Assembly (NCBI GenBank): GCA_948567375.1 | Contig: OX419760.1 | Coordinates: 2,790,001-2,854,000 of the forward strand | DNA length: 64,000 nucleotides | Direction of reading: 5' to 3' | Source of the DNA: Lunularia cruciata | Taxonomy: Eukaryota > Streptophyta > Marchantiopsida > Lunulariales > Lunulariaceae | Shown: in pieces, positions 32,426 through 42,199 of the stretch | How the letters are laid out: every line of letters begins with the position of its first letter | Numbering within the stretch: position 1 is the stretch's first letter | Notes under the pieces: generated by a model | What the model was told of the DNA's origin: nothing | Databases searched by the model: none | Seen by the model: only the letters and a program-made list of their open reading frames with translations | Program-made: the position numbers and the translations under genes

Positions 32426-33010
32426 TGTAATAGTTTGAAGACAGAAGAATATAAGATTGGGATTCCCAGGACTATAATGCCTCAAAAGAGCACTTTGTCT
32501 TTATTATATATTGAAGAAGACCCACTTTGAGGGAACGACACCCTTAGATTACATACACGGATTGGTGATATGCTAGTGAACTACACCCTTAGGTTAATTA
32601 CATGGATTCGTGACATATCAACCATAGTTCTATTTGGTTGATCAAATAAGTTTGACCAAAGAGAATCTTTTGGGAATCTTTTGGGAATCTTTCTATAAAA
32701 AACCTCAAAATAGAATGGAAGTAGCACCACTGAAAAGATTTTGATGAGAAAAACTAAGGGGAACAAGGCAACCTTTTCCTTTAAGGGATATAAGATTCTA
32801 TTTTTCAGGCCTAATTCTTTTGTTTAGGTCTTTAAAATTAACTTTGAAGTTTTTGGTGTGTTTTCAACCTCTATCCTATAATTAGTGGAGATTCCCTTTT
32901 GGTGACTCTTTTTTATTTGATCCACTTAGACCATCATGTATAACATCTCTAAAGATATTACTAAGCCAATTTTCACCTTTAGATAATTTGTTTAGCTAAT
33001 AAGTATTACA
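32426..33010 (+). repeat. Solo LTR of the ~600-bp TGTAAT...ATTACA family
   Basis: 585 bp, TGTAATAG...GTATTACA. It splits a coding block of the gypsy element: CYLL before it, LPNIDGT after it, as in an uninterrupted CHLPNIDGT. Flanking 5-mers ctcct (32,421-32,425) and cttcc (33,011-33,015) sit exactly where a duplicated CTTCC should be, with two changes. Relatives: 44,399-44,997, 46,644-47,161 plus 52,737-52,831, and 59,979-60,310. Confidence 0.85.
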
Positions 33011-33190
33011 CTTCCAAACATTGATGGCACAATGTACTTGAACGCTTGCAATGTATGTTATATGGCTTTGGGTGGAGCTACTACCATATTGATGTGTGAT
33101 AGTATTTTGAGAGGATTGCATATGGTAGGGTACTCTCTCCTTCACGGTGGTTCCTTAAGTGCAATGGCTATGTCTTGGATGTACTTGATA
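33011..33190 (+). pseudogene. PHD-type zinc finger downstream of integrase
   Basis: The frame reads LPNIDGT, then CNVC (33,047-33,058), LMCDSILRGLHMVG (33,092-33,130), a one-base frame change, then LSFTVVP, a stop, and VQWLCLGC. This is the PHD layout C-x2-C ... MLLCDGCxRGxHMxCLxPPLxxVPxGxWxCPxC. Six of the eight zinc ligands of the C4-H-C3 set remain; the fourth and sixth Cys are lost. PHD fingers read histone H3 tails; a role in targeting integration would parallel chromodomains, but that is inference. Confidence 0.72.
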
Positions 33191-33346
33191 TTATAGCTAG
33201 TTCACTCCTTGTGATATAGATTGCAAACAAACTACTAACAATGGAGGCTTGATAGCACCCGGCCTTGTGATCTTTGGTCATCATAGGACATATAACATGC
33301 TTGGAGTAGATGGCTATCTACAGGTAGAGGGACCTAACTGCCAACT

Positions 33347-33960
33347 AGGGGGGCAATTGTGGATCTTTGGAGTTCATGTGTGACTTTCTATATGACTTGT
33401 GCTTTTATAGTATATGATATGGACAACAATATATGTTGTGTAACAATGTATAGATGCATGACAACTATCGTGACATTTGCAACACCAAAGCAAATTTGTT
33501 AGGACATTAGAGTGTTAGTTTTGGTAGTCACCATAATATCAATAGTCTCTCAATGATTACTTAGTGGTGGCTAAATATAGTATTAGGTTAACTGATTGCA
33601 CCATTGAAGCTACAATTTGCAACATCTGTTGGATCATTAAGTTCAGATTTGGGTATTCATGAATGCTCTAGAGAAGTATATGTCATAGTGTAGCTCTAGA
33701 GAAGTATATTTGAAAGTATAGCTCTAGAGAGCTCAAATTTCTATGTGGAGTTTTTGAACTCTCCATTATGGTGGATAGAGGTTGGGAAGTGTCACCTTAA
33801 TTCTCTTATCTAGAGTGGGTGTGCCTTGACAAATCCATAGGATTTTACATAGTGTTTAATATTCTACAAAAGTCCATGTTAATTTGGCATATTAGTTATA
33901 GTATTACTCATTCGTTTCAAATATTTCTAAATTGGAAAATATCGAAATATCCTTACATTT
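33347..33960 (+). repeat. Polypurine tract and 3' LTR start
   Basis: aggggggca (33,347-33,355), then TGTGGATCTTTGGAG at 33,358, the usual tract-to-LTR junction. The right end is not defined; low-complexity transposon sequence gives way to host-like sequence near 33,960. Three spaced copies of gctctagagaagtata-like sequence lie at 33,665-33,740. Confidence 0.6.
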
Positions 33961-34308
33961 TTCCAACATCATCTTAAAGTCGAAAATTTATTAGTTTTCA
34001 CTTTCTTCGAAGCTCGTCCTCTTTTTTTAACCGAGTATCCCTCTTGTTAAACCCCATGTTGATACATTCTTTACGTTTATCAAAAGACTGTTTAATTAAA
34101 GTAAAAGAGTTCCCAACGAAATATAGAACCCGAGATCTCCCTGGGGTAATTTTAAAAGACAAGACAATCGTTATCTCTTCAATTCCTAAGTATTGTAATG
34201 CCTCGTTTCGAACGCAGTAAAGACTGACTGACACACATAGTCAAAGCCCAGGTTTCGAAGAGAATAGGAGAGCAATCACCTCAAGTGATGTTCTTTAGGA
34301 TGTTCCAG

Positions 34309-34364
34309 TTGTATGTAGATCGTACTACTTACATAGTTGTATGTAGATCGTACGACTTACATAG
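34309..34364. repeat. 28-bp direct tandem repeat, two copies
   Basis: Copies 34,309-34,336 and 34,337-34,364 start ttgtatgtagatcgtac and end acttacatag; they differ at one position, so the duplication is recent. Confidence 0.95.
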
Positions 34365-34907
34365 CCCGGATATCTTAGGTGCGAGAGGACAAATTTCTCA
34401 TATATATACTCTATTGGAGTTTAGTCCCATGTTACTTTTTTGTCTCTCCTTTGTACGGGCTTGATGGGTCTTCTCATCCTTCGTTTTCCCTACGCGGTCA
34501 GCTTTTGGTTTCGAAGCACTTTGAACATCCGAAATTTGTCATAACGATAGAACCCTTTATAGGGCACATTAGTCCCGCCGTGGTTACGGCACGACACGAA
34601 AGAGCTGGCCGGTAAGACAGCTCATGTCTTGTCTTGTTATAGAAAACGTGGAAACTTTTGACATGGCAGATGCACATCACATTACAACTTTGGATGCCAA
34701 GCCATGTGCTGGAGATAATACACGTTGGAAAGTGCTCCTCGATTCAACGCATGGACAACTCCGGAATGTTTGGTGATCCTCGAGGATCCATGTTGTCCTT
34801 AGACCACTGCAGTGCCAGCTTAGACCTTGTACCGAGGCGCCTGAAGGGAATGTTCTTGTGACGTATGCCGATGTAGCCCAGGCAGGACTTATGCTGTTCA
34901 CTATATT

Positions 34908-34998
34908 GACACGTGTCTATACGGCATAGGTGGATAGTTCACGTACGTAACACACTCCCGTTCATCCACTAAGGTCACGAGTCTTCCAACGCATGCAT
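34908..34998 (+). promoter_or_regulatory. ABRE-like and RY-like motifs upstream of the AWPM-19-like gene
   Basis: GACACGTGTC at 34,908-34,917 is a palindromic G-box containing ACGTGTC, an ABA-response core. GCATGCAT at 34,991-34,998 contains the RY core CATGCA bound by ABI3-type B3 factors. They lie about 750-840 bp before the ATG. Both motifs are short enough to occur by chance. Confidence 0.4.
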
Positions 34999-35747
34999 CG
35001 GCAGCGACAGACATGGACTTGTCTAACAACCAAATAACCATTTCAAATCAGCATCGATTCTGGAGACGGAAAGGAAGGGATCCAGGTGGCGTCACCGCAT
35101 CCCGCGGCTCTCGCTTCAGGCCTAGCCAAGTCTACGAAGTAAGTATGCTGTAGACATTATAATTAAACTAAAATGACAGTAATGGGTACTCTGGCTTCAT
35201 TCGATCAAGAATCGACGGGTGTCTAACTTAATTCTTTATTTGACATAGTTAAATCCTTCAATACTGCCCTAATGAGGAGGGTGCAGTTAGTTATCCAGTT
35301 CAAGTGAAGCTCGAGAACCCTGGCGTCAGAGGAGGGAAGTGAGCACAGATTCCACGAGCATCTCACAAGGTGTGGACACATTTAGCGGCTTTGAGAGATG
35401 ACTGACAAAGTAGATATTACTGTCATTGACTCCGCGTTACAATGAGGATCATAACCAAGAAATCGCGGCGGCTCTTTTGCGAGGGATTTCATAGCTGGAC
35501 GAGAGAACGCATTGGATGGAAGGAAAGCTTCGTGCAAGTGACGTTATTAACCCTTGACAATTGGACTTCATATGGCGGATTCAGCTCCAGACATTCGTAT
35601 CATTGCCCACTTCGTAAGTGTCTTACTGATTTTGCAGCAGTTTGCAAAGAGTGAGGTGTCGAATTTCGAGCCGATTGCAATCAGGTCGCTAGATTGCAAC
35701 ACTTGTTTGTGCCTGACACCTATTCCCGACCAAGACACAGTTTTGAA

Positions 35748-36191
35748 ATGACCAAATTTGAGAAGAACCACCTGTTAGGACTTCTAGTCTTGATTCTTGT
35801 GTTAGATTTCATTGTCCTTGCTATTGCCGGCTGGGGACTCGATCAAATCATTGATGGGACATTTGACGAAGGAAATGGAGCCAGTCTGTACGTTATTGTG
35901 TTCGCCTTGATATCTGGAATGGTCACTTTGGCTTCCGTTGCGGTGGGGCTTCTGCACTTCAAGCATTTCAGAGGAGAGACTTTAAGTGGTGCATCTACCA
36001 CGTCTATCATTGCTTGGTTGCTTCTGTTTCTCACGTTCGGAATTGCTTGCAAGGCAATTGATACTGGTTACGAGAAATCGAAGATGAAAGCGTTGGAAGC
36101 TCTCATCCTCATCCTGACGTTCTTCCAGACCGCGTACGTCGCTGTGTTGCACGCAGGCATCTTCAATGCCAGTTACGGGCTGGGATATTAG
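35748..36191 (+). CDS. AWPM-19-like (PM19-type) membrane protein
   Basis: An intact single-exon frame of 147 residues. Four hydrophobic segments lie at about residues 8-28, 46-68, 82-102 and 116-136, the topology of the plant AWPM-19/PM19 family. Family blocks include the first segment FIVLAIAGWGL, GNGASLYVIVFALISGM after it, IIAWLLLFLTFGIACK, and ALILILTFFQTAYVAVLHAG near the end. The usual length is 150-190 residues. I chose Met at 35,748 (MTKFEKNHLL) because it sits just before the first membrane segment; an upstream in-frame Met at 35,694 would add 18 polar residues. In other plants these plasma-membrane proteins are ABA- and drying-induced and some transport ABA; transport here is not shown. 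It ends GIFNASYGLGY. Confidence 0.9.
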   Translation: MTKFEKNHLLGLLVLILVLDFIVLAIAGWGLDQIIDGTFDEGNGASLYVIVFALISGMVTLASVAVGLLHFKHFRGETLSGASTTSIIAWLLLFLTFGIACKAIDTGYEKSKMKALEALILILTFFQTAYVAVLHAGIFNASYGLGY

Positions 36192-37097
36192 TTGCTAAGG
36201 GTACTAGAGAGGCTCGCACAACGCCTTTGGGCCTTATTACACGATCATAAAGGGAAAGGCCTCGTCGGGTTGAAGTGTGTACACTATTTTTTCCTTTTAA
36301 TTAATTCTTAGGAGCGAGATCACCAGCTCGCAGTTTCCCTCTTCGCCAAATGCTGCCCTATCGTGGGGAGCCCTTTGCCCGCACAATTCTTTTGCGAAGT
36401 CTTTCCAGACTTTACAGTTATAATTAGCAGCCTTGGAATTTGAAGGTTGTTCCTGTGATGTATAAGGAGGATTCCAGGGACAAGACGAATGTTTCTGGGT
36501 CCGATGTTTACCGCGACAGAAAATTATTCGTAGACACCACATTTAGAGTGTTCCTTGGTTAGTGGACTATCTTTTATCCAGGTTTAAGTGAACATCTGTG
36601 GATATCAATCACATAGTTTACCAAATATTGCCGTATTGGAAAAGAGAACCGCACCGATTCTCTTGCCTTGAGCGGAGTTGTGTTACATTGTTTGGACCCT
36701 TATTGATAAAGCAGTGGCATTCAAGTGTCCGAAAAGAGAGAAAATGACGGGATTGTTCTGCTTTATCTCTGTATTGCTCTCTCTGTACTTCCATTTTGAG
36801 GAGTTTCGGATTACTTTTGTAATCCCGGACGAGAATGAATATCTGGCCATCGATTTACTTTATTCTAAGCAGTGGGTTGCTCAGGTCGGAATAATTGTAG
36901 CAACTTTTCACTTGTGGAATGTGGAAAATACACCGGGGTGAACCTGTGTCTGTTGCAAAAGATTTTTCTGATGCTCGTGTGTCTGCTATCAGTATCAGTG
37001 TTGGTATTTAACTTGTAATTGATGTCCAATCTCCGTATGCCATGTTGTTTGTATCCAGGACACTGACTGCAATCTCCATGGGACAATGTGTGTCCAG
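36192..37097. other. 3' flank of the AWPM-19-like gene and 5' flank/first intron of the polymerase gene
   Basis: No convincing gene. The frame at 36,678-36,941 has no homology I recognise. The missing first coding exon of the polymerase (the HV before DIDCFYAQ) should be here or further upstream but was not found. A short direct repeat, tccaggacactgactgc (37,054) and tccaggacattgactgc (37,093), overlaps the first identified splice acceptor. Confidence 0.45.
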
Positions 37098-40000
37098 GAC
37101 ATTGACTGCTTCTACGCCCAGTCGGAGGAACTAAGATGCCCAGCTCTCAGGGATCGTCCCGTTGGAGTCACTCAGGCACGTTAGTATCTCGTCTAAATTG
37201 TGTCAGTCCTTTCAATTGCTGTTAGTAGCAGTCCTTGTTAACTTGCAAGACCCACGAACAGGGTCACAGGAGGGACTTCTGATGTATGGAACTCCCACCG
37301 ATCCGCACGTAAGAGAGTACGCTTACTTCAGACTTTGACTCTTACTGTCCAGCAGAAGTTCTTGGTGGTTACTTGCAATTATGTCGCGCGCGGTTTAGGA
37401 GTTCCAAAGATGGTAGCTATAGACGAGGCCAAAAGAAAGTGAGTTCTTATACTTTGCTTGTTAATCAGGACCGACTCTAGAACTTGGTTGTGGAACTCTT
37501 GCTTTTCATTGGCTTTTTAAGCCCTTTTGCGCAGTTAGTTACTGTTAACATTTGAAGAAACATGCCCACCCCTAAACTTCCCTGGTAATGGCCTTATCCA
37601 GGCTTCCAAGTCTGATCTTAGTGAATGGAGAAGACTTAACTCCATATCGAAGAGAAAGCAAACAAATAATGGGTGTTCTGAGACGCTACGGCGTTGTTCA
37701 AAGGTACATGTCTGCTCCTTCTCAAATATAAGGAAATGAGTGGCTCACGAGCTTAGTTCCTCATGAAGCAACACAGTTGTCATTTGCAACTTCTGTGAAT
37801 TGCTTCAGAGACATCCAATGTTAGATTCGTAATGATGGAGAAGCAGGAAGTGGCTGTAGGGTCTCTGCATTGTCGGGTTCGAATTTATCGCTTCTGCTAT
37901 AGCTCGGTAACTTCTGAACTTGGTCTCCATTCCCAGGTCTGGATTGGATGAAGGGGCCGTGGACATAACTACTCAGGTGAAATCTCGGCTGCAATCGGGG
38001 ACACCAGCTCTTCGCTTCTCAGGCCACTTTCTAGGCTGGGACGCAGAGGCAGCTGATATTGGGTCCAAGTCGGATGGCACCTTTATCAATCTCGAAATGT
38101 CAAAACTCGACTTCTCTCAAATTTCACCTCTGGATACTGCTTTACTGGTCGGAAGTCAAGTAGTGGCTGAAATGCGATCAGCCATCGAGAAAGAAACTGG
38201 GTTTCATTGCTCCTGTGGAGTCGCGCAGAATGTGAGTTTTCATGAAGGGACTCCTTGTATCCTTTGTCTTTCGATGGACCGATCAACTATCCAGTACATC
38301 AGAAAAAAAAACATCATCCACTCCGCTCCCGCATTGCGCCACTCTTCCCGTCCTCAACTAATTCCCTCCTTATTATTTTCACTCGCTCTTTGCCTGCTTC
38401 ATGGTTCATACTTGATGTTCGATCTCCAGTGTTCCTGCCCGACTCCAGACTATAGCTTATTTTCTTCGTTCACGCGGTGCTTATAGGTGGTCAATTGCCC
38501 AATGTATATTTCTTGAATTCTGTTGCCCAGCCGTTACCGAAAACACGTTGTTTAGTAGTTCTTTATATATAGAGTTATATATGTTTTTGTTCTCGATATG
38601 TTGCAATTATGCCTTTGCTTCAGGTTACATTCGATGAATTCTACTTTAGAGATTTACCACTATTCTCGTATTGAGTATATCTTGGTTACCTTTCATATGC
38701 ACTTAATGAGTTCTGGATCACTCGTTCCTAGAACGGCTTCTGCTCTCATCTACCAATATCCAGTACATCTTGATTTCCACTCTCCTTTTTCATACCCAAA
38801 TCTTGTGATTGTTTCGGTCAGTCTTGGCCCGAACACCTTACCCTCCTCTCTCACACTGCGCTCCACTTCAACTTTCCTCAACCAAAACTCATAATGTTTA
38901 GAGTTTAAACTAATGTTAATGTTTAAACTCATAAACTCATAGTTAGCGTGGTCCGATTCATGGTTCCTACCCATTCCCGACTTCTTGTTTCATTACATGA
39001 CGTTCGTTCGTAAACTGCTGATAAGTCAATGTCCGGCTCATCGGTCTTCGTTTACAAGTGGTTTACTAGTTCCTTACATGCTTTGCTTTACGTGTACCTT
39101 GCGATTAGGTTTTTACGGGATCGTACATTCTGTATTAGTCTCGGCTTATAATTTGCTTTCGATTCATTCAGTTTGTTTCCGATCATTTTCACATACACTT
39201 ACTTCGCGATTTCTTTATATGAGTTGACTCTTCGTTCTCTCCGTACACATTGGTTGACAGATTCTCTATATGTAGTTATATGTGGTCGATGCTTGATACT
39301 ACATGCTGTTTATGACTTACATTTCTTCTCCATTTCGCATGTATTTTTCAGTCAGTTCTGCTTTCATTTTATTGCCATTTCATCTGCACATCATACGCAT
39401 TTAATGAGTTCTGGATCTCCCGTTCCTCGAACGGCTTCTGTCATCATATATTCATATCCAGTACATCTTGAGTATATCTTACTGTGAGGACACTCTTTCA
39501 TTCTTTACTCTGATGAGGCCAAATCTTGGGACTTATTCAGGTTGAAAGGTAATGTTGGTTGAGGTTCCCACTTTCTGTTGTGAGTTTATGAAATGAAAAC
39601 CTATGCCTGACTAGTTGTTTTGTTCGTGCAGAAAATGCTAGCCAAGCTTGCAAGTTCCTTGAATAAACCAAATAAGCAAACTTGCCTGCTTAGTGGTGCA
39701 GTGGACCGCTTTCTTGCGCCTTTGCCTGTACATAAGGTTCGTACTGCATGTTGCGTGCTTATAATATTATCGTATACAATCACTTGTTTATGTGTTGCCG
39801 CGCTATGAGAAAGTTATCTTCAACCACCAAGGTGCTTAACGGCGCGAATGATGCAATGACTCAGATTCCTGGTGTAGGGCGACAAATGGAGTCAGTCCTA
39901 TCCGACCTTGGGGTGGAAAGAATAACCGACTTGAAGAAAATCTCCCTGTGTGAGCTGTCTGAAAGGTCTGATTCTCCGGAAGGTCTTCTTGCTGAACAAA

Positions 40001-42199
40001 CTGTTGCGATGTCAGACCAGGTCGTTCATGAGGAAGTTGTAATCAGGTTCCCGTAAATATGTTGTGTTCTTTGCAGATTTCCGAAGCGTCCGACATAGTT
40101 CTGTGGACGGTTCACTTGGTTTGTAACGCGTGTTCTAGGTGTAATTAATGAAGCGACTTTTTTAAGAAATTGGTCCTACAATGGAAGGAGTAATTATGTC
40201 AGCTGTTCCTCATAGCTATAGAAGCCGTTGTGGTTGAAAGTTTCTGGCTCTCAAACTCAAGACTTAATGCCGTACGGATGTGTGTTGTCCTCTTAGACTA
40301 GGAGCTCGAGTCGCTCAATTCCTGCAAGATGCCTGTAGAGGTCAAGATCATACGCCTGTGCTGGACAAGGGACCTCCGAAATCCATCACTGTCGAGGACT
40401 CGTTCAGAAACTGTCGAACTTTGCAACAAGCTGAGGTATATAAACTCCCCACTAAAAGTCATCTTAGCAACCATTTGTCTTAGCAGCATTAGCAACCATT
40501 TCCTCTTTGGGCAATATCCACTCCAGCTAATATAGTTTCCACGTTCCGCAGGGAATTCTGCGCGTTTTGGCACCAGATCTGGTAAGGCGTTTAGATGAAG
40601 ATAAAGAGGAAACTGGACGAAGGCCCAGATCTTTTACTGTCAAGTGGCGGGTCCACGGGACGAAGTGGTGGGTAAGCTCTCACACCACGGTATTGGTGTT
40701 TTCCCCCCCGGACCTTAAGCATGGTGACAAACGTTTTAATGTGGTTTTTGCTTATCGGACCAGTCAAATCCTGTGACCATGAAAGGACATTGATTCTATC
40801 GGCTGTTTGATCTTACAGGAACTTCGTAAGTGTTTCAACTGAGATGCCTGTGGAGCTGCTTCTAGCCTCCGTTCCGCTGGAGAAGCGGGCTGCAGTTGCA
40901 GTTGATGTTGCATCAAAGCTTCTCTTGAGAAACGTTGGCCAGTCCTTTCATCTTGTTGTACTGAACATAGGCGCAACAAACTTTTCAAGTGAATCTACAA
41001 TCAGTAGACATGGTGTTCGTGATATTCGTTCCTTCCTACAAGGTCCAGGGAATTCCTCAGGGAAAGAAGTGAAGTTCATCAGTAAAAGGGATGCACGGGC
41101 CCGTCGGGAGAGCTTCAAGCCTATGGTCGAACTTTCTGCTGGAACAAAGCGTGGACTTAATCTACTCCTTCGAGCAGATAGGAGAACCTCCTCAGATTTA
41201 GATATCTTTGGCAACGGCCAACTTGTCGAGGACTCTCATCTGTCAAGCAGTGAAGGTAAATTTGTCAAAGTGTTTCTTATCAGCGTCGTCTTACTGTGCT
41301 GTTTCCCTATCTCGGAGCTAGTAGTGAGAGAAGATGCAAGTGACAGAGCAAGACCAAGTTCATGCGCAGTCTCATGTCATTAAATGCCCGTTGCAGATGA
41401 AGATGGGGGCGAGTTGGGTAATCGGTTGAGATCTGTAGTCCGATCAAATTCTTCTGCACAAGGCGAAGATGTGGAGTCAAGTTCTCCAGTTGGTGTACTT
41501 TGTCGACCTCAAAATCATCAGTGGACTCATGCACGACAAACAAAATCTTCAGATGACTCATCCTTGGCAATGACAGATCCAGTTGTTTGCTCTGTATCAC
41601 AAAATGCTCTCACTGGAGATTGGACCGATTCTAGTTATCACTTACTACGAAATCGAGGAACGTTGAGCAGGGGAAGAGAAGTAAATTTTCACTCCGGCGA
41701 TGGTCACAATGTATTCCAGAAGGTGAATACCATATCTGCTGGCGATGTGGAAGGGAATAGTGAAGAGTCTGATGGTTATAGTGTCCGAGACTCTCAAAGT
41801 GTTCTGACAGCGTCTGATAATCCCGTCATCAACTTTCCTGAACTCAATTATGCCAGAGAAGATATTCCAAATGATTTTACAAAGCACTCTGCAACAGAGA
41901 CCCAAAGTTTTCCTCACCAGAAACCTGAAAGGCACTTCGAGGAGCAGAAGGCCTGGATAATGTGTGAGGATTGTCAAGTCCCGGTTGAAGACACCGATAG
42001 AGGGAGGCAAGAACATTCTGATTTGCACTTCGCTTTGAGTTTAGACCGAGAAACCCGACGGTCCCAAATACCAACAGTTGACCTCAACAAGGCCGGTTCC
42101 TTTCACAAGAGACAGTCCACCTCTAGTTCAACAAGCTCCTATAGGAAGAAAAGTAAGACACGAAATGGTACCCTAGATGGCTATGTACTCCGTGAGTGA
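37098..42199 (+). CDS. POLI: DNA polymerase iota-like Y-family translesion polymerase (first exon missing)
   Basis: Exons: 37098-37175, 37356-37438, 37602-37703, 37937-38231, 39632-39736, 39865-39965, 40297-40435, 40552-40671, 40844-41255, 41397-42199. They sum to 2,238 nt, in frame throughout, 745 residues plus stop; human iota is similar in length. Blocks: DIDCFYAQ (first catalytic Asp), TCNYVARGLGVPKM, SLILVNGEDLTPYR, GLDEGAVDIT (second Asp-Glu pair), LLVGSQVVAEMR, KMLAKLASSLNKPNKQTCLL, IPGVG (helix-hairpin-helix), RLGARVAQFLQ, GPPKSITVEDSF, PRSFTVKWRVHG and MPVELLL (little finger). These match iota rather than eta, kappa or REV1. The tail holds a UBZ3 finger and a PCNA-box-like end. Intron 1 appears to be GC-AG. 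The acceptor before 40,844 is chosen by frame; cttacag at 40,812-40,818 looks stronger but would shift the frame. A GTGAGT at 42,192 could extend the gene. Confidence 0.87.
38232..39631 (+). other. Long intron 4 of the polymerase gene with an internal direct repeat
   Basis: 1.4 kb, starting gtgagt and ending gttcgtgcag, whereas the other introns are about 115-330 bp. Two ~85-bp direct copies lie at 38,693-38,785 and 39,391-39,471, sharing ttaatgagttctggatc, gaacggcttctg and atccagtacatcttga. A tract with two gtttaaac palindromes is at 38,903-38,930. No coding sequence recognised. Confidence 0.7.
41957..42046 (+). other. UBZ3-type ubiquitin-binding zinc finger (in the polymerase tail)
   Basis: MCEDCQVPV...RQEHSDLHFALSL: Cys at 41,963 and 41,972, His at 42,014 and 42,026, giving C-x2-C-x13-H-x3-H. 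The DLHFALSL helix matches the polymerase eta UBZ3 (DYHFALxL). Human iota uses helical UBM motifs instead. It would bind ubiquitinated PCNA at stalled forks. The far C-terminus TRNGTLDGYVL resembles a weak PCNA-interaction box. Confidence 0.78.

Larger units (their letters stand above)
31080..33960 (+). mobile_element. Gypsy 3' half: integrase, PHD finger, polypurine tract, LTR
   Basis: The order is integrase (31,200-32,425), a solo LTR of another family (32,426-33,010), a PHD-like finger (33,011-33,190), a polypurine tract (33,347-33,355) and an LTR starting at 33,358. No RT is present on its left. The layout and wording of its integrase match the gypsy lineage that carries methyltransferase and PHD modules, so it probably complements the element at 1-5,200. 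Confidence 0.75.
33961..35747. other. Host intergenic region upstream of the AWPM-19-like gene
   Basis: Base composition is more balanced than in the flanks. No open frame here looks real. It holds a 28-bp tandem repeat (34,309-34,364), an ABRE-like palindrome (34,908) and an RY-type motif (34,992). Confidence 0.5.

Noticed and set aside
34379-34861. Two short overlapping plus frames upstream of the AWPM-19-like gene
   Set aside because: No homology, and overlapping frames on both strands suggest non-coding DNA.
36678-36941. 87-residue plus-strand frame between the two host genes
   Set aside because: No recognisable motif, and it lies in the expected 3' flank of one gene and 5' flank of the other.
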